Made by a program: the position numbers and the translations under genes | The notes under the pieces: model-generated | Seen by the model: only the letters and a program-made list of their open reading frames with translations | Told to the model about the DNA's origin: nothing | The model's database searches: none | Shown here: piece after piece, positions 50,788 to 60,048 of the stretch | Numbering within the stretch: position 1 is the stretch's first letter | Layout of the letters: every line of letters begins with the position of its first letter | Origin: Deltaproteobacteria bacterium HGW-Deltaproteobacteria-12 | GTDB taxonomy: Bacteria; Desulfobacterota; Syntrophia; Syntrophales; Smithellaceae | Direction: 5' to 3' | DNA: 64,000 bases | NCBI GenBank assembly: GCA_002840565.1 | Contig: PHBK01000023.1 | Coordinates: 1-64,000, forward strand

Positions 50788-53151
50788 TCATTCTCTTGTT
50801 TTGAGAACTGCCACCAGATCAAGATGATCAAGTTTATGGCGCACAATAAGCCCTGAAACTGAAGTTGCGGCCAGAACAACGGCCGCGGCCAGGGCAAAAG
50901 TTTTCATTTCAATAACCAGCGGCACGCGGAAGAGATCAGATGCCAGTGCCTGGGCTATATAGGAGCACAGCCAATAGCCGATAAAAAATCCCAGCGGTAT
51001 GGCGGCAAGGACGATCAGCGCCAATTCTCCCAGCAGGATATAGGAAATTTCCCCCCGGGTATAACCCAGCACCCGGAGGCTGGAGAGTTCCCTGCTGCGT
51101 TCCGATAAAGCTATGCGGGCGTTATTATAAACCACACCGATAGCGATGGAACAGGCCATAATGGTGGCGATAAAAGTAAAAAACAGCATCCCTTTGGCCT
51201 GCACGTCGTAGAAATTGCGAATTTCGTTTCTTCTCACGATAGTTCCGGAAACGCGCGGCATGTTCACAAAACTACGGTAGATTTTTTCCTGATAGCGACT
51301 GTCCGCAGTCAGATAAGCTCCTGATATAGCTTCACCTTCCTTCATCAAACGATTAAGCGCCGAGATGTCCATATAGCCCATTACTCCCAGATAAAGCTTG
51401 ACCAGCGCCACAACCTGCACCTGGCGGGTAACCCTTGCCCCTTCCAAAGTTTGGACAGTCAGGATATCCCCGGCTTTTATACCCAGGATCTCACCTAAAT
51501 AGTCGTTCAAGATAATGCCTTCCGAAGGCAGGGGAACCGCTTGCAAATTTGTATCCAGCAGAGGATGCAGAAGACCTTCCGGCTCTATTCCGTTGATAAC
51601 GGTTTTATAGCTGGTACGGCCGAATTTGAATTTTACCGGAACCGTGCGAAAAGTTTCGACACGCTGGACACCTTCGAGTGCCTTGAGTTCATATATTGCT
51701 TTATAGGAAGTTTGATCGGTAAAAGCAACCGCCATATCTTCCTTCTGGGAAAGAACAAACTGGACGTTTACCATGTAATCGACGGAATCCTTGAAAAATC
51801 CGCTGGCGATCATTGTGGCGCAGGCCACGGCAATTCCGACAATAGAAAGGAAGGTTCTGACCGGCTTGCGCTCAATATTGCGCACGATAATCCGCGACGG
51901 CTGTGTCAAGAAGCGGCCGATGCCGGTTTTTTCAATCAATGTTACTTTAAATTTGGCCGGAGGTTCGGGACGCATGGCCTCGGCGGGCGGCTGTTTGGCT
52001 GCCATCCAGAGAGAGTGCAATGTGCCGACCAGCGCCGAAGCAATGCTGATTATGATTGCCGCAATAATTACCCATGGTTTTAATATGAAGGCCAGAACAG
52101 GAAAACGATAGACTTCCATGTAAATGCCTCCCAATATTTTCGAAAGCCAGACGCCGGCGCCAAGACCGATCATCAGGCCGGCCGCGATAATAAGAATAAC
52201 CAGCTTCGCATAATGGATGCCGATGGCGAAATTATCGTATCCGAAGGCCTTCAGGGCGGCGATTTGTTCCCGTTGGGTGTTTATTGTTCTGCTCATGACA
52301 ACGTTTAATAAAAAAGCGGCAACAAAAATGAATATTGTGGGGAAAATTTTGGACATGTTCCGGAGCATCCGGAATTCCTCGTTGAGCAGCCGGTGCGATA
52401 TCTGATCAGTGCGGGCATAGGCGCCAAAACCGCCGTACCTGTCCACAATATTATCCAGTTCTCTCAGGACATCATTTAATTTAGCCCCCGGATAAAGAGT
52501 CAGGGCAACATCATTGAACGCCCCTTCCATATTATAGGCGCGGCTGATGGCCTTGCGGCTCATCCAGAGAATGCCATAGCGCTTGAAATCCGGGCTCATG
52601 GCATACGGCCTCATGACCAGGACGAATTCCGGCGAGAGAGCTATTCCGGTAATGGTCAGTTTTTTCCATTTGCCGTTGATGATCGCGGCAAACTGATCAC
52701 CGAGATTGAAACTATGAGCATGGGCAAATGTTTCATTAATCACTACTTCGTTGTCTTTGGCCGGATCGGCAAGCCGGCCTTTGCGGATGTAAAGACTATT
52801 CAGCAGGGGCCGGCCGTCATCCGGGATGGAAATAATGTGGCCGGTAACCGGCTCCGAAAAGCCGCTGATGTCCAGTTTTACATAAGCGGAAACACGGGTT
52901 TCGACCTGATTGACGCCGGGTACTTCCTTTATTTTTTCTTTCAGGCTTTCCGGCGCCCGTTTTAGATTAACAAATACATCGGCAAAATTATAATCGAGAT
53001 AAAAAGAGCTTCTGGTGCGGTCTAAAGAATGCATGGTCGCGATAAACATGATAAAGGTAGCCACGCCGCTGATAATCACCAGCGTGATGGCGAAGACCTG
53101 ACCTTTCATGTGCCATACATCCCGTAAGACTTTTTTATTTAATGCTTTCAT
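50788..53151 (-). CDS. ABC transporter permease (FtsX/MacB type)
   Basis: 787 residues with duplicated FtsX domains: an N-terminal anchor helix (VFAITLVIISGVATFIMFIA), an extracytoplasmic domain, three helices including FPTIFIFVAAFLLNVVMSRT and a linker with SLWMAAKQPPAEAMRPEPPA. The second half has helices near 440 (VGIAVACATMIASGF) and a C-terminal set (ALIVLAAIPLGFFIGYWLCS). The length fits a fused double permease in place of two subunits. It works with the LolD/MacB-like ATPase encoded just upstream and the adaptor downstream. Confidence 0.88.
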   Translation of the reverse strand: MKALNKKVLRDVWHMKGQVFAITLVIISGVATFIMFIATMHSLDRTRSSFYLDYNFADVFVNLKRAPESLKEKIKEVPGVNQVETRVSAYVKLDISGFSEPVTGHIISIPDDGRPLLNSLYIRKGRLADPAKDNEVVINETFAHAHSFNLGDQFAAIINGKWKKLTITGIALSPEFVLVMRPYAMSPDFKRYGILWMSRKAISRAYNMEGAFNDVALTLYPGAKLNDVLRELDNIVDRYGGFGAYARTDQISHRLLNEEFRMLRNMSKIFPTIFIFVAAFLLNVVMSRTINTQREQIAALKAFGYDNFAIGIHYAKLVILIIAAGLMIGLGAGVWLSKILGGIYMEVYRFPVLAFILKPWVIIAAIIISIASALVGTLHSLWMAAKQPPAEAMRPEPPAKFKVTLIEKTGIGRFLTQPSRIIVRNIERKPVRTFLSIVGIAVACATMIASGFFKDSVDYMVNVQFVLSQKEDMAVAFTDQTSYKAIYELKALEGVQRVETFRTVPVKFKFGRTSYKTVINGIEPEGLLHPLLDTNLQAVPLPSEGIILNDYLGEILGIKAGDILTVQTLEGARVTRQVQVVALVKLYLGVMGYMDISALNRLMKEGEAISGAYLTADSRYQEKIYRSFVNMPRVSGTIVRRNEIRNFYDVQAKGMLFFTFIATIMACSIAIGVVYNNARIALSERSRELSSLRVLGYTRGEISYILLGELALIVLAAIPLGFFIGYWLCSYIAQALASDLFRVPLVIEMKTFALAAAVVLAATSVSGLIVRHKLDHLDLVAVLKTRE

Positions 53152-53237
53152 GATTTACCAGTGCACTGTGTTTTCCGTAAATTTTAATTTTTCCTCTTCA
53201 GCCCTCAGCCTAAATGTCTTCAGTCTTCAGCCATTTT

Positions 53238-53975
53238 CTACCATTGTATATCGCGCGGTGCTTTTCTGGTCTTATTGGTAATCACTTCGGCAATTCTGCC
53301 GTTGCTGAGATGAATGACCCGGTCGGCCATCGCGGCAATGTCCACATTATGGGTAATGATTGCCGTTGCCGTACCCAGTTCACGATTAACGCGCTCCAGA
53401 GCTTCGAGCACAACCACACCCGTTTGGGAATCAAGCGCGCCCGTCGGTTCGTCGCAAAGCATAACTTCCGGATTTTTGGATATAGCGCGGGCGATGGCCA
53501 CGCGCTGCTGCTCGCCCCCGGACAGTTGCGCCGGAAAATGATCTAACCTGTCCGTCAACCCGACCAGGTCCAGAGCGACTTCAGGTTTCATGGGGTTTCT
53601 GGCTATCTCTGTTACAACAGCAACGTTTTCGAGCGCGGTCAGGCTGGGGATCAGATTGTAAAACTGGAAGACAAAACCGACATGGAAACGGCGGTATTCT
53701 GTTAACTCCTTTTCACTGGCTTTGGTTAAGTCTTTTCCCCGATAGGAAACAAAGCCGCTTGTTGCCGTATCCAGGCCGCCGAGAATATTCAATAATGTTG
53801 ATTTTCCGCTGCCCGACGGGCCTAGAAGGACAATCAATTCTCCGGGAAAGAGTTCCAGATTGGCGCCACGCAAAGCGTGAACCTGTACCTCGCCCATTTG
53901 ATATATTTTGGCAAGATTACGAACCTGAAATACCACAGCATCCTGATTATCGGTTTTTTTGTCCTGATCATTCAT
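53238..53975 (-). CDS. ABC transporter ATP-binding protein (MacB/LolD-like)
   Basis: 245 residues: Walker [21 protein letters not shown] (about 50-69), Q-loop [20 protein letters not shown], signature [15 protein letters not shown] (about 153-167), Walker [16 protein letters not shown], and switch His in [17 protein letters not shown]. This is the type that drives FtsX-fold permeases. It is first in a minus-strand set of ATPase, permease and adaptor. Confidence 0.93.
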   Translation of the reverse strand: MNDQDKKTDNQDAVVFQVRNLAKIYQMGEVQVHALRGANLELFPGELIVLLGPSGSGKSTLLNILGGLDTATSGFVSYRGKDLTKASEKELTEYRRFHVGFVFQFYNLIPSLTALENVAVVTEIARNPMKPEVALDLVGLTDRLDHFPAQLSGGEQQRVAIARAISKNPEVMLCDEPTGALDSQTGVVVLEALERVNRELGTATAIITHNVDIAAMADRVIHLSNGRIAEVITNKTRKAPRDIQW

Positions 53976-54005
53976 GTCTTTCGCTCCCCCCTAGACGAGG
54001 AAAAA

Positions 54006-54578
54006 TTAATGCATTTCAACTGCAAACCGCCACAGCGCTTCGCGGTGTTCCTTTTGCGCGTAATCGATGCCGATTCTTGGTGTGGCGACAATCAGCTTTG
54101 CCGGAATAGTTTTGTATTCTTCCACCCACAGCTTGCTTCCAAGAGTTAAATCCCAACCGTTTAAGAATTTGTCAATGCCCAAAGCCTGGCAAAGTTTGGC
54201 GGGTCCATTGGTTAATTCCGCCCCCTTCTTGCGGCGACGGGTTTCCATTTCCTCAATACCGGCGAGAGGAACAACTCCGCGGATCAGTACGGCGCAGGGC
54301 TGGTCCTTTTCTTCCGTCACCAGATTAAGCATGTAATGCAGACCGTAGGTAAAGTAGATGTAAGCATGTCCGGGCTGACCAAACATGACGGCATTGCGCG
54401 GTGTCTTGCCGCGGTGCGCATGGCAGGCACTGTCTTTTTGGCCGCAGTATGCTTCGGTTTCTACGATCATGCCGCTCAATTCGCTGCCATTGGCTAAATG
54501 CACCAATTTTGTTCCTAAAAGCGCGCGGGCCACCTTTACCGTGTCACGCAGATAAAAATTTCTGGTTAGTACAGCCAT
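54006..54578 (-). CDS. mpg: DNA-3-methyladenine glycosylase (AAG/MPG type)
   Basis: 190 residues from the ATG at 54578; a longer in-frame reading to 54662 adds 28 residues that run through the asd terminator and are unlikely. The family motifs are present: FYLRDTVKVARALLGTKLVH, GMIVETEAYCGQKDSACHAH (catalytic Glu in ETEAY), RNAVMFGQPGHAYIYFTYG, YMLNLVTEEKDQPCAVLIRG and LTNGPAKLCQALGID. It excises alkylated purines to start base-excision repair. It stands alone between the ABC operon and asd. Confidence 0.95.
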   Translation of the reverse strand: MAVLTRNFYLRDTVKVARALLGTKLVHLANGSELSGMIVETEAYCGQKDSACHAHRGKTPRNAVMFGQPGHAYIYFTYGLHYMLNLVTEEKDQPCAVLIRGVVPLAGIEEMETRRRKKGAELTNGPAKLCQALGIDKFLNGWDLTLGSKLWVEEYKTIPAKLIVATPRIGIDYAQKEHREALWRFAVEMH

Positions 54579-54650
54579 GATTGTTCCGAGGTCGGGAAAG
54601 GGTTTCTTAAAATATCGATGCGTTGGAGACTTCCGATGATGCAAACAAAA

Positions 54651-54679
54651 AGCCGCGGCCATTGTTTACGGCCGCGGCT
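54651..54679 (-). terminator. Terminator of asd
   Basis: AGCCGCGGCC (54651-54660) and GGCCGCGGCT (54670-54679) form a perfect 10-bp GC-rich stem with a 9-nt loop; on the minus strand TTTTGTTTGC follows. Confidence 0.9.
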
Positions 54680-54690
54680 TCTAGTAAGCG

Positions 54691-55770
54691 CTAAATCAAT
54701 TTTAAATAATTTTTCACCAGATATTCCGCTGTTTGCAGGGCGCCTTTGGCTGCGCCCAGCTTGGTGTTATGAGCCAGGCAGACATATTTGATTCCGTTTT
54801 CCAGAATCGGGTCTTTACGGATGCGTCCGACAGTTACAGTCATGCCGCCGCCATTTTCCCGATCCATGCGCGGCTGCGGGCGGAAAGGATCATCAGTCAC
54901 GTCAATCAGGTGTGCCGGTGAACTGGGCAGATGCAGTTCGGCAAAATCCTTGCCGTAATTCATCATTGCTTTTTTCACATCTTCCGGAGTGCACGGTTTG
55001 ACCGTCTGCACAAAAGCGCAGACCATGTGGCCATCAATCACCGGTACGCGGGTACAGGTGGCGGTAATACCGAAGGCGGCATCGGCAATGGTTTCGCCGG
55101 TGAACTTACCCAGGATTTTTTGCGGTTCGGTTTCCACCTTGGGTTCTTCGCCCGGTATATAAGGAACAACGTTTTCCATCATATCCATTGCGGACAGCCC
55201 CGGAGTTCTTCCAGCGCCGGACATTGCCTGCAGCGATGTCATGACCACCTGCTTTACGCCGAATGCATCCTGAATCGGTTTTAAAGAAACGACGAGTCCG
55301 GCAATGGTGCAGTTAGATTTAGGTGATATGAAGCCCTTCCAGCCGCGGTTCTTTTGCTGAACGGCCAGCAATGCAGCATGATCCATGTTCACGCCGCCGA
55401 CCAGAATCGGTGTATCGGATTCATAGCGAAACGCTGAAGCCGTGCTGATTACCGGAGTTGTCTTGGCGTATTTTGGCTCTAATTCCTTGGCCGGTCCGGC
55501 ATCCATGGTGGAAAAAATAATGTCAACAGAAGTCGGGTCAAAGGTGGAAGCGTCTTCCACCGGCATATTGCCGATCTCTGCGGGCAGTTCTTCCGTGCAC
55601 CACCAGCGTGATGAGCCATTGGCATCCTTCAGGGCGTCGCGATAATTCTTCCCGGCGGATCGCTCGGATGCCGCCAGCTTCGCAATTTTAAACCAGGGAT
55701 GACCGATTAAACTGACAATCGCCTGCTGACCGACAATTCCGGTGGCGCCAATTATGGCAATTCTTAACAT
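54691..55770 (-). CDS. asd: Aspartate-semialdehyde dehydrogenase (archaeal/fungal-like type)
   Basis: 359 residues. NADP-binding IAIIGATGIVGQQAIVSLI (about 4-22), catalytic Cys in ISPKSNCTIAGLVVSLKPI (about 155-173), an active-site region QAMSGAGRTPGLSAMD, and late RVPVIDGHMVCAFVQTVKP with the catalytic His. It reduces aspartyl phosphate to aspartate semialdehyde, the branch point to lysine, threonine and methionine. The SNCTIA context and length resemble the archaeal/fungal class rather than the commoner bacterial class. It ends at a strong terminator. Confidence 0.92.
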   Translation of the reverse strand: MLRIAIIGATGIVGQQAIVSLIGHPWFKIAKLAASERSAGKNYRDALKDANGSSRWWCTEELPAEIGNMPVEDASTFDPTSVDIIFSTMDAGPAKELEPKYAKTTPVISTASAFRYESDTPILVGGVNMDHAALLAVQQKNRGWKGFISPKSNCTIAGLVVSLKPIQDAFGVKQVVMTSLQAMSGAGRTPGLSAMDMMENVVPYIPGEEPKVETEPQKILGKFTGETIADAAFGITATCTRVPVIDGHMVCAFVQTVKPCTPEDVKKAMMNYGKDFAELHLPSSPAHLIDVTDDPFRPQPRMDRENGGGMTVTVGRIRKDPILENGIKYVCLAHNTKLGAAKGALQTAEYLVKNYLKLI

Positions 55771-55810
55771 TTATACATTACCTCCAAATAAAATTTCCTT
55801 ATTCCGTTTC

Positions 55811-55916
55811 GCATTCAAGCGGCACCTTTGTTGGCGTTGTCGTCGGCTCCTCGGAGTACGAAAAAGTACGCCTGCGTCGCCTCCTTCTAGCCGCCTCTGT
55901 GTCATCTTGATTGCAA
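55811..55916. repeat. Dispersed intergenic repeat, copy 2
   Basis: TGTTGGCGTTGTCGTCGGCT, GAGTACGAAAAAGTACGCCT and GTCGCCTCCTTCTAGCCGCC, ending TCATCTTGATTGCAAAATG, share order and wording with 46291-46385. GTAC/GTAC forms the central hairpin. It lies between ribF and asd. Confidence 0.55.
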
Positions 55917-55923
55917 AATGGAA

Positions 55924-56868
55924 TTATTCTTTCTTTTCCATATTATTGAGCAGGATTGCTCTCACTTTTTCGACATCCGCTGCTATCTGCTGCTTTAACA
56001 TTTCGGGACCGTCAAATTTGACAATATCCCGCAACTTCTCCACAAATAAAATATTCATTCTTTTACCCCGGGCGTTGCCCGTGTAATCAAGCAGGTAAGC
56101 TTCAAAAGTAAAAGTGTAATCGGCAAATGTCGGCTTTGCTCCGATATTTAATGCCGCCATATAGCATTTTCCTTCCAGCCAGGCAAAAGCAGCATAAATA
56201 CCGGGGGGCGGCAGCAATTCTTTTTCCGGTTCCAGATTCGCTGTTGGAAAACCAAGTCCGGCGCCCCTTCCTTGGCCGGAAACTACAATGCCGGCAATAT
56301 TGTAGCACCTTCCCATAAATTTGTATACGGAGTTGATATCACCCTGGAGAATCAAATTGCGAATTAAGGTGCTGCTGATAATATCGTCTCCCACTTTCAC
56401 AGCATCGATCACTTCCACCGCAAAGCCCAGTTTTGCTCCGGAAGCAATCAAATAATCACTGTTGCCCTGTTTGGCCTGGCCGAATGTATAATCATGGCCG
56501 ACAATGACTTTCCGGACAGCCAGTTTTTGTCCCAAGAAGCCAAACACAAATTGCTCGGCGGTAGTGTTCGAATATTCCGGCGAAAAAGGAATTACCAGTG
56601 TCCCATCAACTCCGTAATTTTCCAGAAGTTTTAGTTTTTCGGCTAAAGTGGTAATCAGATAAAAAGGCCGGATATGGGGATGCAGAATCATTTTCGGATG
56701 GGGATCAAAGGTAATAACCAGCGATTTTGTTCCGGCGGCTTTGGCCTCTCCAGCCAGTTTGCGGCAAATAAACTGATGGCTTAAATGCACACCGTCAAAA
56801 TTGCCGATGGTGACGAATGAACCGCGAAAATCTTCCGTAATATTTTCAATGCCTTTAAACAAAATCAT
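55924..56868 (-). CDS. ribF: Bifunctional riboflavin kinase/FAD synthetase
   Basis: 314 residues. N-terminal adenylyltransferase half: SFVTIGNFDGVHLSHQFICR (about 19-38), LVITFDPHPKMILHP, VIVGHDYTFGQAKQGNSDYL and ISSTLIRNLILQGDINSVYK. C-terminal riboflavin kinase: VVSGQGRGAGLGFPTANLEP (about 205-224), GIYAAFAWLEG, AALNIGAKPTF and FVEKLRDIVKFDGPEMLKQQ. It makes FMN and FAD from riboflavin. The hydrophilic end is normal. It lies on the same strand as asd, with the dispersed repeat between. Confidence 0.96.
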   Translation of the reverse strand: MILFKGIENITEDFRGSFVTIGNFDGVHLSHQFICRKLAGEAKAAGTKSLVITFDPHPKMILHPHIRPFYLITTLAEKLKLLENYGVDGTLVIPFSPEYSNTTAEQFVFGFLGQKLAVRKVIVGHDYTFGQAKQGNSDYLIASGAKLGFAVEVIDAVKVGDDIISSTLIRNLILQGDINSVYKFMGRCYNIAGIVVSGQGRGAGLGFPTANLEPEKELLPPPGIYAAFAWLEGKCYMAALNIGAKPTFADYTFTFEAYLLDYTGNARGKRMNILFVEKLRDIVKFDGPEMLKQQIAADVEKVRAILLNNMEKKE

Positions 56869-56943
56869 AAGCTTCTCATAAGTGATTATTTTATTTGCGC
56901 GCTACCATAACACTTTGGTATTTAAATTCAACATCATTTTATC

Positions 56944-56971
56944 TTGACAAGAAGGCACTGATCGTTATAGT
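56944..56971 (+). promoter_or_regulatory. Promoter of tRNA-Leu
   Basis: TTGACA (56944-56949), a 16-bp spacer and TATAGT (56966-56971), 13 bp before the tRNA 5' end. Confidence 0.65.
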
Positions 56972-56984
56972 TCATCGCCTGCAT

Positions 56985-57071
56985 GCCGAAGTGGCGGAAT
57001 TGGTAGACGCGCTAGGTTCAGGGTCTAGTGGGTGTACGCCTGTCCGGGTTCAAGTCCCGGCTTCGGCACCA
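56985..57071 (+). tRNA. tRNA-Leu (anticodon CAG)
   Basis: 87 nt with encoded CCA. The acceptor GCCGAAG/CTTCGGC is perfect, the anticodon loop TTCAGGG contains CAG with a CTAGG/TCTAG stem, the long variable arm (TGGGTGTACGCCT region) marks a class II tRNA, and the T arm is CCGGG-TTCAAGT-CCCGG. Confidence 0.97.
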
Positions 57072-57080
57072 TAAAAAATT

Positions 57081-57115
57081 AAGGGGTTAGCTGATATTGT
57101 CGGTTAACCCCTTTT
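57081..57115 (+). terminator. Terminator of tRNA-Leu
   Basis: AAGGGGTTA (57081-57089) and TAACCCCTT (57105-57113) form a 9-bp stem followed by TT and then GCTTTT. Confidence 0.75.
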
Positions 57116-57398
57116 GCTTTTAAGGGCACTGGGTCAACGGCCTTTCGGGCATCTGTTGCATTAACAGTATAATATCGATAAGACATTTCTATAAGCTGGA
57201 TAAACCTACCTTAAATTAATATGAAAAGGAGTCGTTATTTTTTTGAATGCACAGCGGCACTTCTTGATATCTTTTGATTTTAATTATTTTTCATATGCAG
57301 TACAATAACATGAAAAATCAGAGGAAACCAGGCCTGATTTCCGATTCCGCCCGGGGGTATTGTAAAAGATCATCAAATTTTCAAAAGGGAGCATATCA
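57116..57398. other. Intergenic stretch without recognised features
   Basis: No gene or clear element is seen between the tRNA-Leu terminator and the lipoprotein gene, apart from a ribosome site (AAAGGGAGC) just before 57399. Confidence 0.5.
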
Positions 57399-58508
57399 AT
57401 GAAGTCTGCCATTACAAAAACTATATTGATTTCTTTTCTGCTTGTCTTTGTATTTTCTGCCTGCACCCATCTGCCTAAGCCCGAAGAGAGGATTGGCAAA
57501 AGCGGCAATTACCTGGATAGCGGCAAGCATCAGCCGAATGCCCGGGAGCGGGCCCGCCATGCGCTGACCGGCAAAGATTCCTTTGAATGGTGGTACTTTG
57601 ACGGGCATCTGGATACCGGCGAGACCTTTGTCGGCGTGTTTTATGCGCTCAGTCCGACGGACGGAAAATCAGCGGTAACATTCTCACTCTACAGCCCGGA
57701 CTTTAAGAAAAGTTCTTTTCTCCAATCATATCAAAATGGAGAGATGAAGTTTTCCCGAGAGGATGTGGATATAAATGGTCCTGCGGGTCATGTCCGGAGA
57801 CTGGACGATAGGAATTACCAGGTGCGGTGGAACATGGAAGGTATTGTGGCAGATCTGAAGCTAACCATGGCGGCGCCGGGATGGATGCCCGCCGGTCAGG
57901 AAGGTATCAACAAAAACTCCCCGGATTTTTTCTGGAACATCCATCAGGCTCGTAACCACTTTGAAGGAACCATAACCAGGGAAGGACAAACCCGAAAGGT
58001 AAAAGGGGTGGGATATGCCGACCACAATTGGGGGACGAGACCACTCAACGAAGTAGCCCGGCACTGGATATGGGGAAGAATCTTTGCGGATGATTACACC
58101 ATCGTTTATGCGGACGTGAACTACATTAATCCTTCCATCAATTCACGGCCGCTTTATGTGGCCAGGGGAGATAAGATAATCGTCGGTGCAGGCAGCCCGA
58201 CAATCCGCCAGTGGGATTTCGTCACCCATCCTGCCCTGAAGCGCCATTATCCGAGAAAGGTCAGCATCGATTTTGCCGAGGGAGGGGTAGAGACCCATCT
58301 GCAAATCCAGTTCCAAGCCCTGGTGGAAGATGTTGACCTTCTTACAACATCATCATTAAACCCTTTGTCCCGGTGGTTCCTCCGCACGTTTATCGCCAGA
58401 CCCGCTTATTTTCGCGTGATTGCCGGTTACAAGGGGTATATAACAGAGAACGGCAAAGTCACTCCCCTGGAAGGTGAATGCTTATATGAGACGGTGGAAT
58501 TTGAATAG
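57399..58508 (+). CDS. AttH/CrtC lipocalin-like lipoprotein
   Basis: 369 residues. Lipoprotein signal with FSACTHLP (Cys about 22). The mature chain has the tandem lipocalin pattern of the AttH/carotenoid 1,2-hydratase-like family: KDSFEWWYFDGHLDTGETFV (about 54-73), YALSPTDGKSAVTFSLYSPD, VKGVGYADHNWGTRPLNEVA with conserved His and Trp, and WIWGRIFADDYTIVYADVNY. The family includes hydratases and lipid-binding proteins; a catalytic role cannot be decided here. It probably sits at the outer membrane. The next gene encodes another lipoprotein. Confidence 0.8.
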   Translation: MKSAITKTILISFLLVFVFSACTHLPKPEERIGKSGNYLDSGKHQPNARERARHALTGKDSFEWWYFDGHLDTGETFVGVFYALSPTDGKSAVTFSLYSPDFKKSSFLQSYQNGEMKFSREDVDINGPAGHVRRLDDRNYQVRWNMEGIVADLKLTMAAPGWMPAGQEGINKNSPDFFWNIHQARNHFEGTITREGQTRKVKGVGYADHNWGTRPLNEVARHWIWGRIFADDYTIVYADVNYINPSINSRPLYVARGDKIIVGAGSPTIRQWDFVTHPALKRHYPRKVSIDFAEGGVETHLQIQFQALVEDVDLLTTSSLNPLSRWFLRTFIARPAYFRVIAGYKGYITENGKVTPLEGECLYETVEFE

Positions 58509-58607
58509 GGAATAATTCCGAACGCGGCTATTCTCGAGGACTTCAACATAAACGGCAAAAGCAGATTTTCCATGATTAAACTCTGTCTTGCCCGCTGGCC
58601 GATTTAA

Positions 58608-59087
58608 ATGATGAAATTATACCCCCAAAATATGAGAAATTTTCGTCGAATATTATTCCTGCTTTCCTTTTGTCTAGCCCTGGTTTCTTGCCTGAGCTGG
58701 ATAATGGAGATGCCATCATTTGCCCTGCGCGGTATCATTGCCAGGCCTCTCTCCTTTACAGAGATGAATCTTCTTTTCGATCTTGAAATACGAAATCCGA
58801 ACGGTTTTGACCTTACATTCCGATCTATCGAATGCACCTTTTATCTTAAAAATGAAGAAATCGGCCACGGCCGTCTGGAAAGGGAGTTTTCAATCCCCTC
58901 GGCATCAACAACAAGGGCGCAGGTGCCGGTTGTGGTCAGATTGAGAAACTGGAGCGGAAGTCTGCAGGCTATTTTAACCCAGGAAAACCTGCCTTATAAA
59001 ATAGAGGGGAAAGCGGATGTGAGAACGGTATTGGGAAGCCGCAGTTTCCCTTTCTTTAATGAGGGAAGCATCAATTTGAAAAATTAG
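58608..59087 (+). CDS. LEA type 2 (WHy-domain) lipoprotein
   Basis: 159 residues. A lipoprotein signal, LLSFCLALVSCLSWI (Cys about 27), precedes a small beta-sandwich with the LEA-14/WHy pattern: MNLLFDLEIRNPNGFDLTFR, SIECTFYLKNEEIGHGRL and TTRAQVPVVVRLRN. Such domains are extracytoplasmic and associated with desiccation or envelope stress in plants and bacteria; the role here is unproven. The first ATG is used; a later Met before the signal core at 58632 is also possible. Confidence 0.75.
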   Translation: MMKLYPQNMRNFRRILFLLSFCLALVSCLSWIMEMPSFALRGIIARPLSFTEMNLLFDLEIRNPNGFDLTFRSIECTFYLKNEEIGHGRLEREFSIPSASTTRAQVPVVVRLRNWSGSLQAILTQENLPYKIEGKADVRTVLGSRSFPFFNEGSINLKN

Positions 59088-59109
59088 GAAGAGGTCATCC
59101 GGAATAAAT

Positions 59110-59577
59110 TCATCCGGGGCTAACTTTTGCATAATATCCCGCGAGTTTCCCTCTGATCATAATCAAACCCTGGGAGATAATTCCGCCCAATACATCAATG
59201 CCGACATCAACAAGTGAAGGAGTTCGAGAAACAACAAATGATTGATGCAGTTCATCGCTGGCGGCAAACAACGCCACGACAAAAAGAGCAAATCCCGCCC
59301 ATCGGGGGCGCCATATTGGCGAAGAGTTCGCACGAAAAGCGCGATACGAAAGAAGCCCCAGGACAAAGTATTCGGAGACATGTCCGGATTTTCTGATCAA
59401 TCCATGAATCAGCTCGACATCTTGCGGCGCAAGCAGGGGAAACAGGAAATTTAAGAGCGGCACAATAAAGCGGGAAGTCTGCTCCGAGGAGAAAGTTCCG
59501 GTTGACATCCAAAAAATGACAACCATCCAGATGATAACCGGAAGCCAGTATTGAAAGAAAATTCGATTCCACTTCAT
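59110..59577 (-). CDS. VanZ-family membrane protein
   Basis: 155 residues with about four membrane helices. WLPVIIWMVVIFWMSTGTFS at the start, HGLIRKSGHVSEYFVLGLLS (about 65-84, the conserved K-x-H-x-x-E-Y motif), and FAASDELHQSFVVSRTPSLVDVGIDVLGG. VanZ proteins give low-level glycopeptide tolerance in enterococci, but most relatives have no known role. Convergent with the preceding lipoprotein genes. Confidence 0.85.
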   Translation of the reverse strand: MKWNRIFFQYWLPVIIWMVVIFWMSTGTFSSEQTSRFIVPLLNFLFPLLAPQDVELIHGLIRKSGHVSEYFVLGLLSYRAFRANSSPIWRPRWAGFALFVVALFAASDELHQSFVVSRTPSLVDVGIDVLGGIISQGLIMIRGKLAGYYAKVSPG

Positions 59578-59759
59578 TTTTACCGAGTCTGCGAGAATAA
59601 TTTTATTTTCAGGTAAGGCAAAGGATTGGCTTCCCTTTTACCGGCTGTTTTCCCGGCGGTGCTGCAACATATCAACCGTACCGATGGCACTGTAGCACAA
59701 AACAATAAAATAAAAAAATACGACTTCATCAGCGAATTCAGATGGGGACTAATTTTTAC

Positions 59760-59776
59760 TGTCGGATTTCTTTACA
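59760..59776 (+). promoter_or_regulatory. TGTCGG box, distal copy, small-protein locus
   Basis: TGTCGGATTTCTTTACA, one of the five boxes, 92 bp upstream of the next copy and about 170 bp upstream of the sigma-54-like promoter. Confidence 0.6.
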
Positions 59777-59851
59777 TATCCAAAACAACAGTCTAAGTTA
59801 ATGTAATGTTTAGCCTTACTCATTATCACCGCTGCCTCATCTCCTGGTAAG

Positions 59852-59868
59852 TGTCGGAAAAGTTTGCA
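59852..59868 (+). promoter_or_regulatory. TGTCGG box, proximal copy, small-protein locus
   Basis: TGTCGGAAAAGTTTGCA, starting 81 bp upstream of the -24 GG at 59933. The copy differs from the others only at the TTTGCA end. Confidence 0.6.
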
Positions 59869-59930
59869 ATGTAATACCGTCACATGACCATTCAATTTTT
59901 TATCACCTTTAATATCAAATGGTTATAATT

Positions 59931-59947
59931 AGGGCATAATATTTGCT
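59931..59947 (+). promoter_or_regulatory. Sigma-54-like promoter, small-protein locus
   Basis: GG (59933-59934), ten bases, GC (59945-59946): AGGGCATAATATTTGCTTT, matching the GGCA and TTGCT halves of the RpoN consensus. It drives transcription toward the small Cys protein. Confidence 0.65.
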
Positions 59948-60018
59948 TTACACTTTGCGTTACATATATGGTGTTTCTTATTTGCGTCTCTAGCCATCAT
60001 TATATGGTCAATATATCG

Positions 60019-60048
60019 TTGACACGATTACAGTATGACAGTTATAAT
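60019..60048 (+). promoter_or_regulatory. Sigma-70 promoter, small-protein locus
   Basis: TTGACA (60019-60024), an 18-bp spacer and TATAAT (60043-60048), consensus at both boxes. With the sigma-54-like promoter upstream the gene at 60131 may have two modes of transcription. Confidence 0.6.
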
